Part shown: positions 7,853 through 15,683 of the stretch, in pieces
How the letters are laid out: each line of letters begins with the position of its first letter
How positions within the stretch are numbered: position 1 is the stretch's first letter
DNA from: Paracoccaceae bacterium
GTDB lineage: Bacteria > Pseudomonadota > Alphaproteobacteria > Rhodobacterales > Rhodobacteraceae
NCBI GenBank assembly: GCA_027484915.1
Contig: JAIXSA010000090.1
Location: 1-41,612 of the forward strand
Direction: 5' to 3'
DNA length: 41,612 bases
The notes under the pieces: generated by a model
Databases searched by the model: none
What the model was told of the DNA's origin: nothing
Seen by the model: only the letters and a program-made list of their open reading frames with translations
Made by a program: the position numbers and the translations under genes

Positions 7853-7896
7853 TTGACAGAATTTTTCCTGTAGTGAAACCATTGGCCATGGTTTCA
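7853..7896 (+). promoter_or_regulatory. promoter -35 box and 9-bp palindromic operator
   Basis: A consensus TTGACA lies at 7853-7858. A perfect inverted repeat follows at the -10 region: TGAAACCAT at 7874-7882 and ATGGTTTCA at 7888-7896, with a 5-base spacer. The dyad ends 17 bases before the ATG of the second XRE-cupin gene. An operator covering the -10 region implies autorepression. No copy of the dyad was noticed ahead of the sox-like genes. Confidence 0.65.
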
Positions 7897-7913
7897 TTCC
7901 GGGATCGTTGCCC

Positions 7914-8573
7914 ATGTCCGACGGCTCTGCCAATTCAGCCCTTCCGCGCGGCAAACCGGCCTTCGACCAAGACCCGCACCGGGTCCGCGAGATCACCGAG
8001 CGCAACCTTGAAGCCGCCATCGGGCGCGAGGTCAGGAACTTCCGCCGCCAGCAGGGCATGACTGTCGCCGATCTGGCCAACGTCACCGGCCTGTCGATCG
8101 GGATGCTGTCGAAGATCGAGAATGGCAACACCTCGCCGTCCCTAACCACGCTGCAAGTCCTCAGCCACGCCTTCTCCGTCCCCGTCACCGCCTTCTTCCG
8201 CAGCTACGAAGAACGCCGCGAGGCGCAGCACGTGAAGGCGGGCGAACACGTCGAAATCGAACGCCGCGGCACCCGCGCCGGGCACCAGTACAACCTTCTT
8301 GGCCACATTGGGTCGAACAATTCCGGCGTTGTGGTCGAGCCCTACATCATCACCCTGACCACCGAATCCGACACTTTCCCGGCCTTCCAGCACGAGGGGC
8401 TGGAGCTTCTCTACATGCTGGAGGGTGAGGTCGACTACCGTCACGGCGATGCGGTCTACCCGCTGAAACCCGGCGACAGTCTGTTTTTCGACGCCGACTC
8501 CCCCCACGGACCCGAGACGCTGGTCAAACTCCCCGCCCGCTACCTGTCGGTGATCGCCTACCCTCAGGGCTAG
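7914..8573 (+). CDS. second XRE-family regulator with cupin domain
   Basis: A 219-residue protein with a 30-residue polar N-terminal arm, a helix-turn-helix at about residues 33-88 (MTVADLANVTGLSIGMLSKI, then NGNTSPSLTTLQVLSHAF) and a cupin at about 145-215 (EGLELLYMLEGEVDYRHGDA, LKPGDSLFFDADSPHGPE). ATG 7914 is preferred; a TTG two codons upstream is also possible. The operator dyad at 7874-7896 points to autoregulation. It closes the sox-like locus, with the first XRE-cupin gene at the other end, so two related but clearly distinct regulators bracket one pathway. Similar regulators flank betaine, proline and sarcosine genes in Rhodobacterales. The ligand is unknown. Confidence 0.85.
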   Translation: MSDGSANSALPRGKPAFDQDPHRVREITERNLEAAIGREVRNFRRQQGMTVADLANVTGLSIGMLSKIENGNTSPSLTTLQVLSHAFSVPVTAFFRSYEERREAQHVKAGEHVEIERRGTRAGHQYNLLGHIGSNNSGVVVEPYIITLTTESDTFPAFQHEGLELLYMLEGEVDYRHGDAVYPLKPGDSLFFDADSPHGPETLVKLPARYLSVIAYPQG

Positions 8574-8713
8574 GGATGCGGGGCGTCCGGGGTCACCATC
8601 TCGACCTCGTAGAAGGTCGGTCCCGTGGCGGGCGGAGAGTTGGGGTCCATCCCCTGTGCGGCGATGGGCGCGGCCAGTAGTGCCGAAAGAAACAGGGCGT
8701 GAAGCCTGCTGGT
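8570..8713 (-). pseudogene. possible remnant of a small secreted protein
   Basis: On the minus strand the frame open from 8713 to a stop at 8570-8572 reads as a signal-peptide-like stretch (LHALFLSALLAAPIAAQG) followed by MDPNSPPATGPTFYEVEM and a short tail. The hydrophobic run with an AxA-like end looks like a genuine export signal. However, there is no ATG, GTG or TTG between the upstream in-frame stop (8714-8716) and the signal, so the start appears lost. The only ATG lies after the signal. The frame is tail to tail with the regulator and overlaps its stop. It may be a decayed gene, or a coincidence of GC-rich sequence. Confidence 0.3.
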
Positions 8714-8726
8714 CTACTCCGGAAAA

Positions 8727-8746
8727 GGTTAGAAAGTGAGCTAACC
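8727..8746. promoter_or_regulatory. inverted repeat ahead of the FAD-linked oxidase
   Basis: GGTTAG at 8727-8732 and CTAACC at 8741-8746 are exact complements with an 8-base spacer. The dyad lies about 75 bases before the flavoprotein start at 8821. Its size would fit a GntR- or LysR-type site, but no regulator gene adjoins. Apart from the possible small remnant described separately, bases 8574-8820 hold nothing else that I recognise. Confidence 0.35.
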
Positions 8747-8820
8747 AATTTCCCTCCGTCAACCCGTTGCGGCCCCCGGTGGGCGGTCTTAGGCTGATCT
8801 GAAACGGGCAGGGGGGCCAC

Positions 8821-10230
8821 ATGGGTTTGCTGGAAGACTTGGGTTCGGCCGTGGGCAGCGCGAATGTCCTGACCGGCGCCGACATGGCCCGCTACGCCCG
8901 CGACTGGATGGGCCGGTATGAAGGCCAGCCGGTCGCCGTGATCCGCCCGGGATCGACCGCAGAGGTCGCCGCATGCGTCAAGATTGCTGCGCAGCATTCC
9001 CTGCCCATCGTGCCCATCTCCGGCAACACTGGCCTCGTCGGCGGCACCATGACGCGCGGGGGTCTCCTCCTGACCCTCGAACGGATGAACCGCATCCGTG
9101 AGGTCAAACGCGACGCCAAACTCGTCATCGCCGAGGCCGGGGTCATCCTCACCCGCCTCCACGAAGCCGCGGAAAAGGAAGGGCTTTACTTCCCGCTCTG
9201 GTTCGGCGCCCGCGGGTCCGCCATGCTGGGCGGCGTCCTCTCCACCAACGCCGGGGGCTCCAACGTCCTCCGCTACGGCTCCACGCGAGGCCTCTGCCTT
9301 GGGCTGGAGGTCGTCCTCCCCGACGGCCGCGTCCTCAACCGCATGTCCGAGCTTCACAAGGACAACTCCGGCTATGATCTGAAAAACATTTTCATCGGTG
9401 CCGAAGGCACCCTAGGCATCATCACCGCCGCCGTCATGAAACTGGTCCCCGCCCCAAAGGCCCACGCCACCGCCACTCTCGCCGCGCGCTCGCTCCCCGA
9501 CGCACTCACCCTCCTCAACCGCATGCAGGAGGCCACCGGCAACCGGGTCGAGGCCTTCGAATTCATGCCCCGCACCTATTCCGAGCGCCTCCGCGAGGCC
9601 CGCCCCGACCTCGGCCTTCCGTTCGACCACATCCCCGACGTCACCATCCTGATCGAGTCCGCCACCACCGTTCCCCATGAGGCCACCCCCGACGCAAACG
9701 GCGACATCCCCCTCGTCCTCACCCTTGAAACCATCCTGGCCGAGATGATGGACGCAGGCCTCATCACCGACGCCATCCTCGCCCGCAGCGAACAGCAGCG
9801 CCGCGCGATGTGGGCCCGCCGCGAGGCCGCAGCCGAGATCGGCGTCGGCCTTCACCCCGAGGTCGACACCGACGTCTGCCTCCCCCTCGACAAGGTCGAC
9901 ACCTTCCTCACCCGCGCCATCGCCAAACTCGAAACCCTCGACCCCGGCGCGCGCACGATCACCGTCGCCCACCTCGGCGACGGCAACCTCCATTTCACCG
10001 CCTACCCCACGCGGGACGACAAACAGCTCAAGGACCAGGTCCTTGAAGCTATCGAGGACGTCGTCGCCGACCTTGGCGGCAGCTTTTCGGCCGAACACGG
10101 CGTCGGCCTTTCCAAACTCTCCTCGATGAAACGCCGCAAGGACCCCGTCGCGCTGGACGTGATGCGGACGCTGAAACAGGCGCTGGACCCGAAGAACCTG
10201 ATGAACCCCGGCAAAGTGATCCCCGGCTGA
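8821..10230 (+). CDS. FAD-binding D-2-hydroxyacid dehydrogenase (GlcD/D-LDH/D2HGDH family)
   Basis: A 469-residue flavoprotein of the VAO/PCMH superfamily. The FAD-binding segment PIVPISGNTGLVGGTM lies at about residues 61-76, with GGVLSTNAGGSNVLRYGSTR in the middle. The C-terminal substrate domain carries AHLGDGNLHF and SAEHGVGLSK, typical of D-lactate, glycolate and D-2-hydroxyglutarate dehydrogenases. These enzymes oxidise a D-2-hydroxyacid to the 2-oxoacid and reduce a quinone, cytochrome or electron-transfer flavoprotein. The AEHGVG motif and the length suit D-2-hydroxyglutarate or D-lactate best, but the substrate cannot be fixed by eye. A GGGGGG-containing ribosome-binding site precedes ATG 8821, and the MFS gene follows after 37 bases, suggesting co-transcription. 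Confidence 0.85.
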   Translation: MGLLEDLGSAVGSANVLTGADMARYARDWMGRYEGQPVAVIRPGSTAEVAACVKIAAQHSLPIVPISGNTGLVGGTMTRGGLLLTLERMNRIREVKRDAKLVIAEAGVILTRLHEAAEKEGLYFPLWFGARGSAMLGGVLSTNAGGSNVLRYGSTRGLCLGLEVVLPDGRVLNRMSELHKDNSGYDLKNIFIGAEGTLGIITAAVMKLVPAPKAHATATLAARSLPDALTLLNRMQEATGNRVEAFEFMPRTYSERLREARPDLGLPFDHIPDVTILIESATTVPHEATPDANGDIPLVLTLETILAEMMDAGLITDAILARSEQQRRAMWARREAAAEIGVGLHPEVDTDVCLPLDKVDTFLTRAIAKLETLDPGARTITVAHLGDGNLHFTAYPTRDDKQLKDQVLEAIEDVVADLGGSFSAEHGVGLSKLSSMKRRKDPVALDVMRTLKQALDPKNLMNPGKVIPG

Positions 10231-10267
10231 CCTTGCGGCCCCCCGCCGCACGGGATACCCCAGCCGG

Positions 10268-11458
10268 ATGTCCGCCATCCGCCTTTGCCTTGCCGACCCG
10301 GCGCTGCGCGCTGCGGGCCTTGTCATGGCCCTGCAAGGCGCCGTCGTCTGCTCCTTCGGCCCCTACTTCTCCACCCTCGCAGTGCACAGCTTCGGCTTCG
10401 GCGACCGCGGCTATGCGATCCTCCTCGCGCTGTCCTCCCTCGTCTCCGTCTCGGCCTCCGTCATTGGCGGCATTCGCGCCGACCAGACCGCGAACCGCCG
10501 TCAGGTCACCCTGATCGCCGTCTCCTCGCTCCTCCTCGGCACCTTTCTCATGAGCGTGACCCCCAGCCGCTGGATCTTTGCCCTGACCGCCGCGCTTCTG
10601 ATCCCGGTCAGCAGCATCACCTTCGGCCAGGTCTTCGCCTTGGCCCGCCTCGCCGCCACAAACTACCCCCCCGAGGACCGCGACGGTATCATGGCCGTAA
10701 TCCGCGCCCTTTTCGCCGCGCCCTTCATCGTTGTTCTTCCCCTTTGGTCCATCGCCTTCGCCGCCGGGGCTTCGGTCACTCTGATCTTCCCGGTGGCGTT
10801 CATTCTTACTGCGGCCATGCTGACCGCCGTCCTCCGCCTCTGGCCCGCCGACGGCAGCGCGTCATGGGACGACCGCCCCTCTGGCCTAAGCTTCCGCGCC
10901 GCGCTGGCAGAGATGGGCCGCCCCCGCATCGCCGCCCGAGTCATCGCGCTGGGGGCCGTCTTCAGCGCCTCTACCGTCTACATGGCGATAATCTCGCTGG
11001 TCATGACCCCCGAGATCGGCCGCGGCACCCAGGACGTGGCACTTTACGTCGGCCTTGTCGCGGGGCTGGAAGTGCCCTTCATGCTGATGATCCCCAGCCT
11101 GACCCGGGGCCTCGCCCGTACCCGCCTGATCCTTGGCGGGGCCGCGCTTTACTGCGTTCACGTGGCGTTTCTCCCGGTCCTTTCGGCCACGCCCTTCGTC
11201 TGGCTCCTGGTCCTGCCTGCCGCCATCGGAGGAGCCGTCACCCTTACCGTCCCGATCGCCTATCTGCAGGACCTCCTTTCCGACCGGCCCGGGGCAGGGG
11301 CCTCGCTCATGGCCGTCCAGCGGCTTGCCGGGGACGCGACCGCTGCAACCTGCTTTGCGCTTGGCACCACGCTGGCCGGCTACGGCACGGTCGCGCTTCT
11401 GGGCGTGGCCGCTTCCCTGATCGGAGCGACTGCCCTCTGGGCCGCCGATCGCTGCTGA
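10268..11458 (+). CDS. MFS transporter
   Basis: A 396-residue integral membrane protein with about 12 hydrophobic segments split by a polar central loop (near residues 195-215, WPADGSASWDDRPSG). That is the standard two-bundle major facilitator layout. The first loop contains GGIRADQTANRRQ, equivalent to the MFS motif-A region. Family members are proton-linked or uniport carriers. The order with the preceding D-2-hydroxyacid dehydrogenase suggests uptake or export of the same hydroxyacid, but sugar-efflux (SetA-type) proteins look similar. ATG 10268 has a weak ribosome-binding site and lies 37 bases after the dehydrogenase. Two palindromes that probably stop transcription begin at its stop codon. 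Confidence 0.8.
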   Translation: MSAIRLCLADPALRAAGLVMALQGAVVCSFGPYFSTLAVHSFGFGDRGYAILLALSSLVSVSASVIGGIRADQTANRRQVTLIAVSSLLLGTFLMSVTPSRWIFALTAALLIPVSSITFGQVFALARLAATNYPPEDRDGIMAVIRALFAAPFIVVLPLWSIAFAAGASVTLIFPVAFILTAAMLTAVLRLWPADGSASWDDRPSGLSFRAALAEMGRPRIAARVIALGAVFSASTVYMAIISLVMTPEIGRGTQDVALYVGLVAGLEVPFMLMIPSLTRGLARTRLILGGAALYCVHVAFLPVLSATPFVWLLVLPAAIGGAVTLTVPIAYLQDLLSDRPGAGASLMAVQRLAGDATAATCFALGTTLAGYGTVALLGVAASLIGATALWAADRC

Positions 11459-11511
11459 GTTTCTGCGCAGAAACGCTGCAGCAATGCTGCACTGATTGCT
11501 GCGCAGCAATC
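11459..11511. terminator. pair of perfect palindromes between convergent genes
   Basis: Two uninterrupted palindromes lie directly after the MFS stop: GTTTCTGCGCAGAAAC (11459-11474) and GATTGCTGCGCAGCAATC (11494-11511), both centred on CTGCGCAG. Between them is a third short one (GCTGCAGC, 11475-11482). They separate the + strand MFS gene from the - strand caspase gene whose stop is at 11536. They may serve as a bidirectional terminator or belong to a dispersed palindromic repeat. There is only a short T-run. Confidence 0.6.
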
Positions 11512-11535
11512 GTTCCGTTTCAATGACTTCCGGGC

Positions 11536-13596
11536 CTACTCTGCAGCCACGGTCCGCAGCTCCAGCGACAGGATCGCCGGTCCCGGCGCGCCCTCCTCCT
11601 CCGCCTCGTCCGTGAGGGCGACAGCGCCCCGCGTCGTCTCTCCGAACCCCGCCTCGGCCAGGGCCTCGCCGAAGGTTGTGCCGCCCACCTGCCGCATCGT
11701 GTCCAATGCGTCCTGCGAAAGGTAGCTGAGGTCCTCCACCGGGCTTTGCGGCTTGGCGGGGGTCACCACGACCAGCATCCGCTCCTGTCCCAGAACGTCC
11801 GCACTGATCTTGAACAGCCCCTTCTTCAGTTCGTCCCCCGGCTGCAGGCGCCCTGAGAACCAATGGCTGATCGACCAGTCCGCGCCGATGTACAAGACGT
11901 TGACGTCCACGGGCCCGTCGCCGTTGTTCCGCGCCAGCACATGCACTTCGTCATCCGGCAGCAAGGTCGGGACCGGCGCAAACGGCAGGGGCCGCAAAGT
12001 CCGGTCCTCGGGCGTGCGGGTCAGGAGTTCGACCTCGACATCCGGCGTGACGGACCCCACCGCCCCCGCCAGCTTCAGCAGGTTCTGCGCCCGCGCCATC
12101 GTGGTCAGCGTATCCGCCAGCACCGCCGCCAGCTCCGCCCCGTCCTTGTCGGCCGTCGACACCGAGGGCGTCGCCGCCAGACCCTCCGCCAGCCCGGTCG
12201 AGGGAAGTACCCAGATCGCATCGGGCCGCGGGCTCTCTGGCAAGACCGCCAGCCGCAAATCCGCCTCCTGATCCGTGGCCACAAAGCTCAACCGAGGCCC
12301 CGCCGCTTCCTGCAATGCCCCCAAGGCCACGAGCAGCGCATCCGCTGGACCAGACCCCGCTGCGGGCAAAGCAACAGTCAGGGTGAAGTCCAGCTCCTCG
12401 TCCATCTTGCGCAGCGTGACACCCTTCGGCAGTTCGGCGGGCAGGACCTTGCCGTCGCGCTCCACCGCCTGACCCACCGAGGAAAACGTCTCGACCGAGG
12501 TCAGCTCCACATATCCCAGTGCCTCGGCATCCGCCGCCGCTGCAGACCCCATCACCGCCAGCGTGTCGCCCAACGCCAGCCCATGCAGCTCGCCTGCCGG
12601 GATCGTGAACCCAGCGTCGGATACCTCCGCCTGCCACTGCGAGACACGCGCCCCGCCTTCGCCACCGAACACCACCTGATCCAGGTCGCCATCGAACAAG
12701 GGCGTCGACTTCGCCAGGTTCTTCACCGCATAGCGCCGCAGCACCTCTTGCCCGATCTGGCCGTAAGTCGCGTTAGGATATTCCGCCAGCGTCTCCATCA
12801 GCGTCCAGGTGAAGACGCCCTGCGGCTTCCGCCCCGGCTTGCCCTTGGGCAGGTTCTTCTCCGGCGTAACCTCGTTGGTCTGGGCGGCGAAGAAGGCCAC
12901 GAACGACCCCTCGCCCGTGCCCGCATCGAACGGAGCGTCCACCGCGCGCGGGTCCCCCACCGACCGGCTGCGCTCCACCGCGTCGACGTCGATCCCCAGC
13001 GCCTCGGGCGGAAGTTGCCGCACCCGCACGTCATCTTCGGCGCTTTCCACAGCCCGCGTCGCCGTCCCGGAATGGCAGCTGTCGAAGACCGCCCACACGT
13101 TGGCCCCCTTGGCGCGCAGCCCGTCGATCAGCGTCCCGATCTCGTCATCAACCAGCGCGTTCTGCACCTCACCCTCCTGATCCGACCAGGGACCGATGTC
13201 CACCGGCAGAAACAACTCGTCCAGCCCATCTAACTCTGTCGTCGGGTCCAAAGCCGGGGCCTGCGTCCCGTGGCCCGAAAAGTGCAGGTAGACGAAATCC
13301 CCCGGCTGCACCTCTGCCGTCAGTTCAGCAAATGCGCCCCGGATTGCCGCCAGCGTTGGGCGCTCCGCCCCCGCCACCCCGTCCGACAGCACGGTGACAT
13401 TCTGCGCAGCGAAAAGCACCGGCGCCTCGGTCGTCAGATACTGCGCCACGAGTTGCACGTCATTGGCAGGGCCTTTCAGCCACCACCGCTCTTCCAAGGA
13501 CGGATACTGGTTCGCCCCGATCAACAGCGCGTAGTTCTCCCGCGCGAAAGCGGGCAGGGCGGCAAGACACAGCGCAACGGTGAAAAAGATTTTCAT
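11536..13596 (-). CDS. secreted caspase-fold (C14, metacaspase-like) protein
   Basis: A 686-residue protein with a signal peptide (MKIFFTVALCLAALPAFA) and a caspase p20-like domain. The catalytic His109 lies in YLHFSGHGTQAP and Cys174 in AVFDSCHSGTATRAV, with the acidic DELFLPVD strand between them. The domain spans about residues 20-330. The C-terminal half has a repeat-like beta region and a segment around residue 590 (NNGDGPVDVNVLYIGADW, then SGRLQPGDEL) that resembles the C terminus of the caspase at 19372. Such caspases hydrolyse after Arg/Lys or Asp; the specificity is unknown here. The start is at 13596 because the signal peptide begins there, overlapping the stop of the upstream small secreted protein by one base. 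It acts in the periplasm or outside the cell by inference. Confidence 0.85.
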   Translation of the reverse strand: MKIFFTVALCLAALPAFARENYALLIGANQYPSLEERWWLKGPANDVQLVAQYLTTEAPVLFAAQNVTVLSDGVAGAERPTLAAIRGAFAELTAEVQPGDFVYLHFSGHGTQAPALDPTTELDGLDELFLPVDIGPWSDQEGEVQNALVDDEIGTLIDGLRAKGANVWAVFDSCHSGTATRAVESAEDDVRVRQLPPEALGIDVDAVERSRSVGDPRAVDAPFDAGTGEGSFVAFFAAQTNEVTPEKNLPKGKPGRKPQGVFTWTLMETLAEYPNATYGQIGQEVLRRYAVKNLAKSTPLFDGDLDQVVFGGEGGARVSQWQAEVSDAGFTIPAGELHGLALGDTLAVMGSAAAADAEALGYVELTSVETFSSVGQAVERDGKVLPAELPKGVTLRKMDEELDFTLTVALPAAGSGPADALLVALGALQEAAGPRLSFVATDQEADLRLAVLPESPRPDAIWVLPSTGLAEGLAATPSVSTADKDGAELAAVLADTLTTMARAQNLLKLAGAVGSVTPDVEVELLTRTPEDRTLRPLPFAPVPTLLPDDEVHVLARNNGDGPVDVNVLYIGADWSISHWFSGRLQPGDELKKGLFKISADVLGQERMLVVVTPAKPQSPVEDLSYLSQDALDTMRQVGGTTFGEALAEAGFGETTRGAVALTDEAEEEGAPGPAILSLELRTVAAE

Positions 13597-14213
13597 CAGT
13601 TTGTCATCAACGCATAATCGGCCCCCGTCGGGCCCTTGTTCTCGACCTTCAACGTAAAGCTCCCCGGGGTCGCCGGGGTCCAGCCGCAATAGGCGATGTG
13701 GCTGATGTCGGTGTCCGAACACACCAGCCGCCCCTTGTCGTCATATACCGTCAGGTTCAGGTTCGTCGCCGCTTTCGCCTCGACATAGACCTCGGCATAT
13801 TCCCCACCCCGGAACTCGATCGGCGGGTAGGTGTCGCCCTTGCCGTTGCTCAAACTGCCGATGTTGTAGACCGGACCCGAGGCGACGCCCTTCGTCGTCT
13901 CGACCGTCGCATCCTCGAGCAGGCCAAGGATCAGCGCATCGTCCGCCGCCAGCGCTGCGGCCGAGGCAAGCATCTCTTCCCATGACAGCGGAGCGCCCGT
14001 TCCCGCCACCCCACCCAACGCTGCCCGGTCCACCGCCACCGGCGCCAGACCCTTGCGTAGCTTCGCCGCCGAAAGGACCAGCAGCGGATCGCCCGTCTCC
14101 ATCCCCGCCGCATAAAGCCGCGCCGAAAGTTCGGCCACTTTCACAGGCGACGGCCCCTCGGCCCAGGCGGGCAGGGCAAGGCTTACAAGACATAAGGCAA
14201 GCAATCGGCGCAT
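13596..14213 (-). CDS. secreted protein with PPC-like C-terminal domain, partner of the caspase
   Basis: A 205-residue protein beginning with a signal peptide (MRRLLALCLVSLALPAWA). A helical N-terminal region follows (to about residue 105). The beta-rich C-terminal half contains YPPIEFRGGEYAEVYVEAKA, LTVYDDKGRLVC and TPATPGSFTLKVENKGP, which resembles the peptidase pre-C-terminal (PPC) or lectin-like sandwich seen beside bacterial proteases. Two cysteines (in RLVCSDTD and AYCGWTP) could form a disulfide. Its stop overlaps the ATG of the caspase gene (TGATG), so the pair are co-translated, and it probably binds or chaperones the caspase. The ATG at 14213 is preceded by GGAAGAG. It is transcribed divergently from the HtrA-like gene across 150 bases. 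The family is unknown and the partner role is inference. Confidence 0.65.
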   Translation of the reverse strand: MRRLLALCLVSLALPAWAEGPSPVKVAELSARLYAAGMETGDPLLVLSAAKLRKGLAPVAVDRAALGGVAGTGAPLSWEEMLASAAALAADDALILGLLEDATVETTKGVASGPVYNIGSLSNGKGDTYPPIEFRGGEYAEVYVEAKAATNLNLTVYDDKGRLVCSDTDISHIAYCGWTPATPGSFTLKVENKGPTGADYALMTN

Positions 14214-14274
14214 GGGAAATCTCTTCCGGCTTCTGTTCCGCCAAACATGCGGCCCCGCCCCGCACCTGTAAATG

Positions 14275-14302
14275 CTGGAATTCCAGATGACAGCCTTTGT
14301 CA
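14275..14302. promoter_or_regulatory. palindromes in the divergent control region of the protease locus
   Basis: The 150-base gap between the divergent PPC-like and HtrA-like genes holds a perfect 12-bp palindrome CTGGAATTCCAG (14275-14286) and, one base further, TGACA-N5-TGTCA (14288-14302). Either could bind the OmpR-type regulator encoded two genes downstream and coordinate both arms. No consensus -35/-10 pair is obvious. Confidence 0.4.
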
Positions 14303-14363
14303 CGGGACCCGCAGTCCGCGTCCCGCTAGCAAGACCGTATCGAGGCAGAACAAGGGTTTCCCA

Positions 14364-15683
14364 ATGCAGGCCAACCGGCAAAAGCGGCACAGACCGCTTC
14401 ATTTCATCGAGGCGCTGGCGGCGCTGATGGTCCTGGCGCTGGTCGCCGTCCTCAGCCCGGCCAGCGCCTCGCCGCTTGACGCCGCGATGGACAAGGTTTT
14501 CACCGTCCGCTCGAACGACGCCGAGGACCGCTTCCTCGGGTCCGCCTTCGTCTGGGCCGATGGATCGGTCGCAGTGACCAACGCCCATGTCGTCGGCCAA
14601 GCCGAGGAAGTCCGTCTGATCGACCGCAACGGGCGTGACCTCATCGCCCTTGTCATCGCCCGCGATCCGGTGCGTGACGTGGCGGTGATCTCGTTGCCTG
14701 CCGCCGCCGAGGGCCTGCAACTCGCCCCCGACGCACCGAACCTTGGCGACGAAGTCTTCGCCCTCGGCGCACCTTTGGGGATCGAATTCACCCTGACCGA
14801 AGGCCGCATCTCCACCCTTGCCCGGCAGACCGACATCGCCGTCCCAATGCTGATGCTGCAGCACGACGCCGCCGTGAACCCCGGCTCCTCCGGCGGCCCC
14901 TTGGTCGATGCCGAAGGCCGCCTTGTCGGCATGAACTCTCAGATCGCCGATGGCAGCCGGATGTTCGTGGGCATCGCCTACGCCATCCCGACGCCGGAAC
15001 TTCAGCGCATCGTCCAGGGCCTGATCGACGAAACCCTCCCCCAGTTTCCCACCCTCGGCCTCACCGCCCGCCCCGTCGACCGACAGATTGCTGAAACCCT
15101 CGGCCTCCCCGCTCAAGGCCTCCTTGTCGACGCCGTCGCCCCCGGCAGCCTTGCGGAAGCATCGGGCCTCAAACCCGGAGACATCATCACCGCCGCCGCT
15201 GACACCCGCCTCACCGACCCCGGCGACTTCGCCTTTGCCGTGGAAGCCGCAAGCGCCGAAGGTGAAGCCCAACTCACCCTCCTCCGCGGCGGCGAAACCC
15301 AGACCCTCACCCTCGCCCTCACCGCCGAAGACCCCACCGGCCTGCGCACCCGCGAAGCCCCCCGTCTCCTCGCACCGGCCACCGTCACCGCCTATTCTCT
15401 GTCCCAACTCGGTGTGACCGTCGACGCCCAAGGCACCGTCACCGTCCTTACCGATACCTCGCCAGCTCTCATGGCTGGCCTCGCCAAGGGCGACCGCATC
15501 CTCACCATCAACGGCGCCCCACAGGACTTGCAAACCTTCCAACTCAGCGCCCCCGCGCTCCTCCTCCTGCAATCCCCCGGCGGCACAACCCGTCACATCC
15601 GCCTCGACCCCTGGCACGCCCCCGAAGGCGTCCGGCCGGTCGGCGGCGCAAATGTCCTTGACCCCGACGTGGTGGTGTTCTGA
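14364..15683 (+). CDS. HtrA/DegP-like serine protease with two PDZ domains
   Basis: A 439-residue envelope protease. The N-terminal segment IEALAALMVLALVAVLSP after a basic start is a signal anchor or signal peptide. The trypsin-like domain carries His75 (VTNAHVVG), Asp105 (VRDVAVIS) and Ser176 (NPGSSGGPL). It is followed by PDZ1 (about 230-315, GLLVDAVAPGSLAEASGLKPGD) and a second PDZ (about 340-415, SPALMAGLAKGDRILTING). This is the DegP/DegQ architecture: cleavage or chaperoning of unfolded envelope proteins. It starts at ATG 14364. It is the first gene of an operon with a two-component system directly after it (no gap), and is divergent from the caspase pair. HtrA coupled directly to a two-component system suggests envelope-stress control. 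Confidence 0.85.
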   Translation: MQANRQKRHRPLHFIEALAALMVLALVAVLSPASASPLDAAMDKVFTVRSNDAEDRFLGSAFVWADGSVAVTNAHVVGQAEEVRLIDRNGRDLIALVIARDPVRDVAVISLPAAAEGLQLAPDAPNLGDEVFALGAPLGIEFTLTEGRISTLARQTDIAVPMLMLQHDAAVNPGSSGGPLVDAEGRLVGMNSQIADGSRMFVGIAYAIPTPELQRIVQGLIDETLPQFPTLGLTARPVDRQIAETLGLPAQGLLVDAVAPGSLAEASGLKPGDIITAAADTRLTDPGDFAFAVEAASAEGEAQLTLLRGGETQTLTLALTAEDPTGLRTREAPRLLAPATVTAYSLSQLGVTVDAQGTVTVLTDTSPALMAGLAKGDRILTINGAPQDLQTFQLSAPALLLLQSPGGTTRHIRLDPWHAPEGVRPVGGANVLDPDVVVF

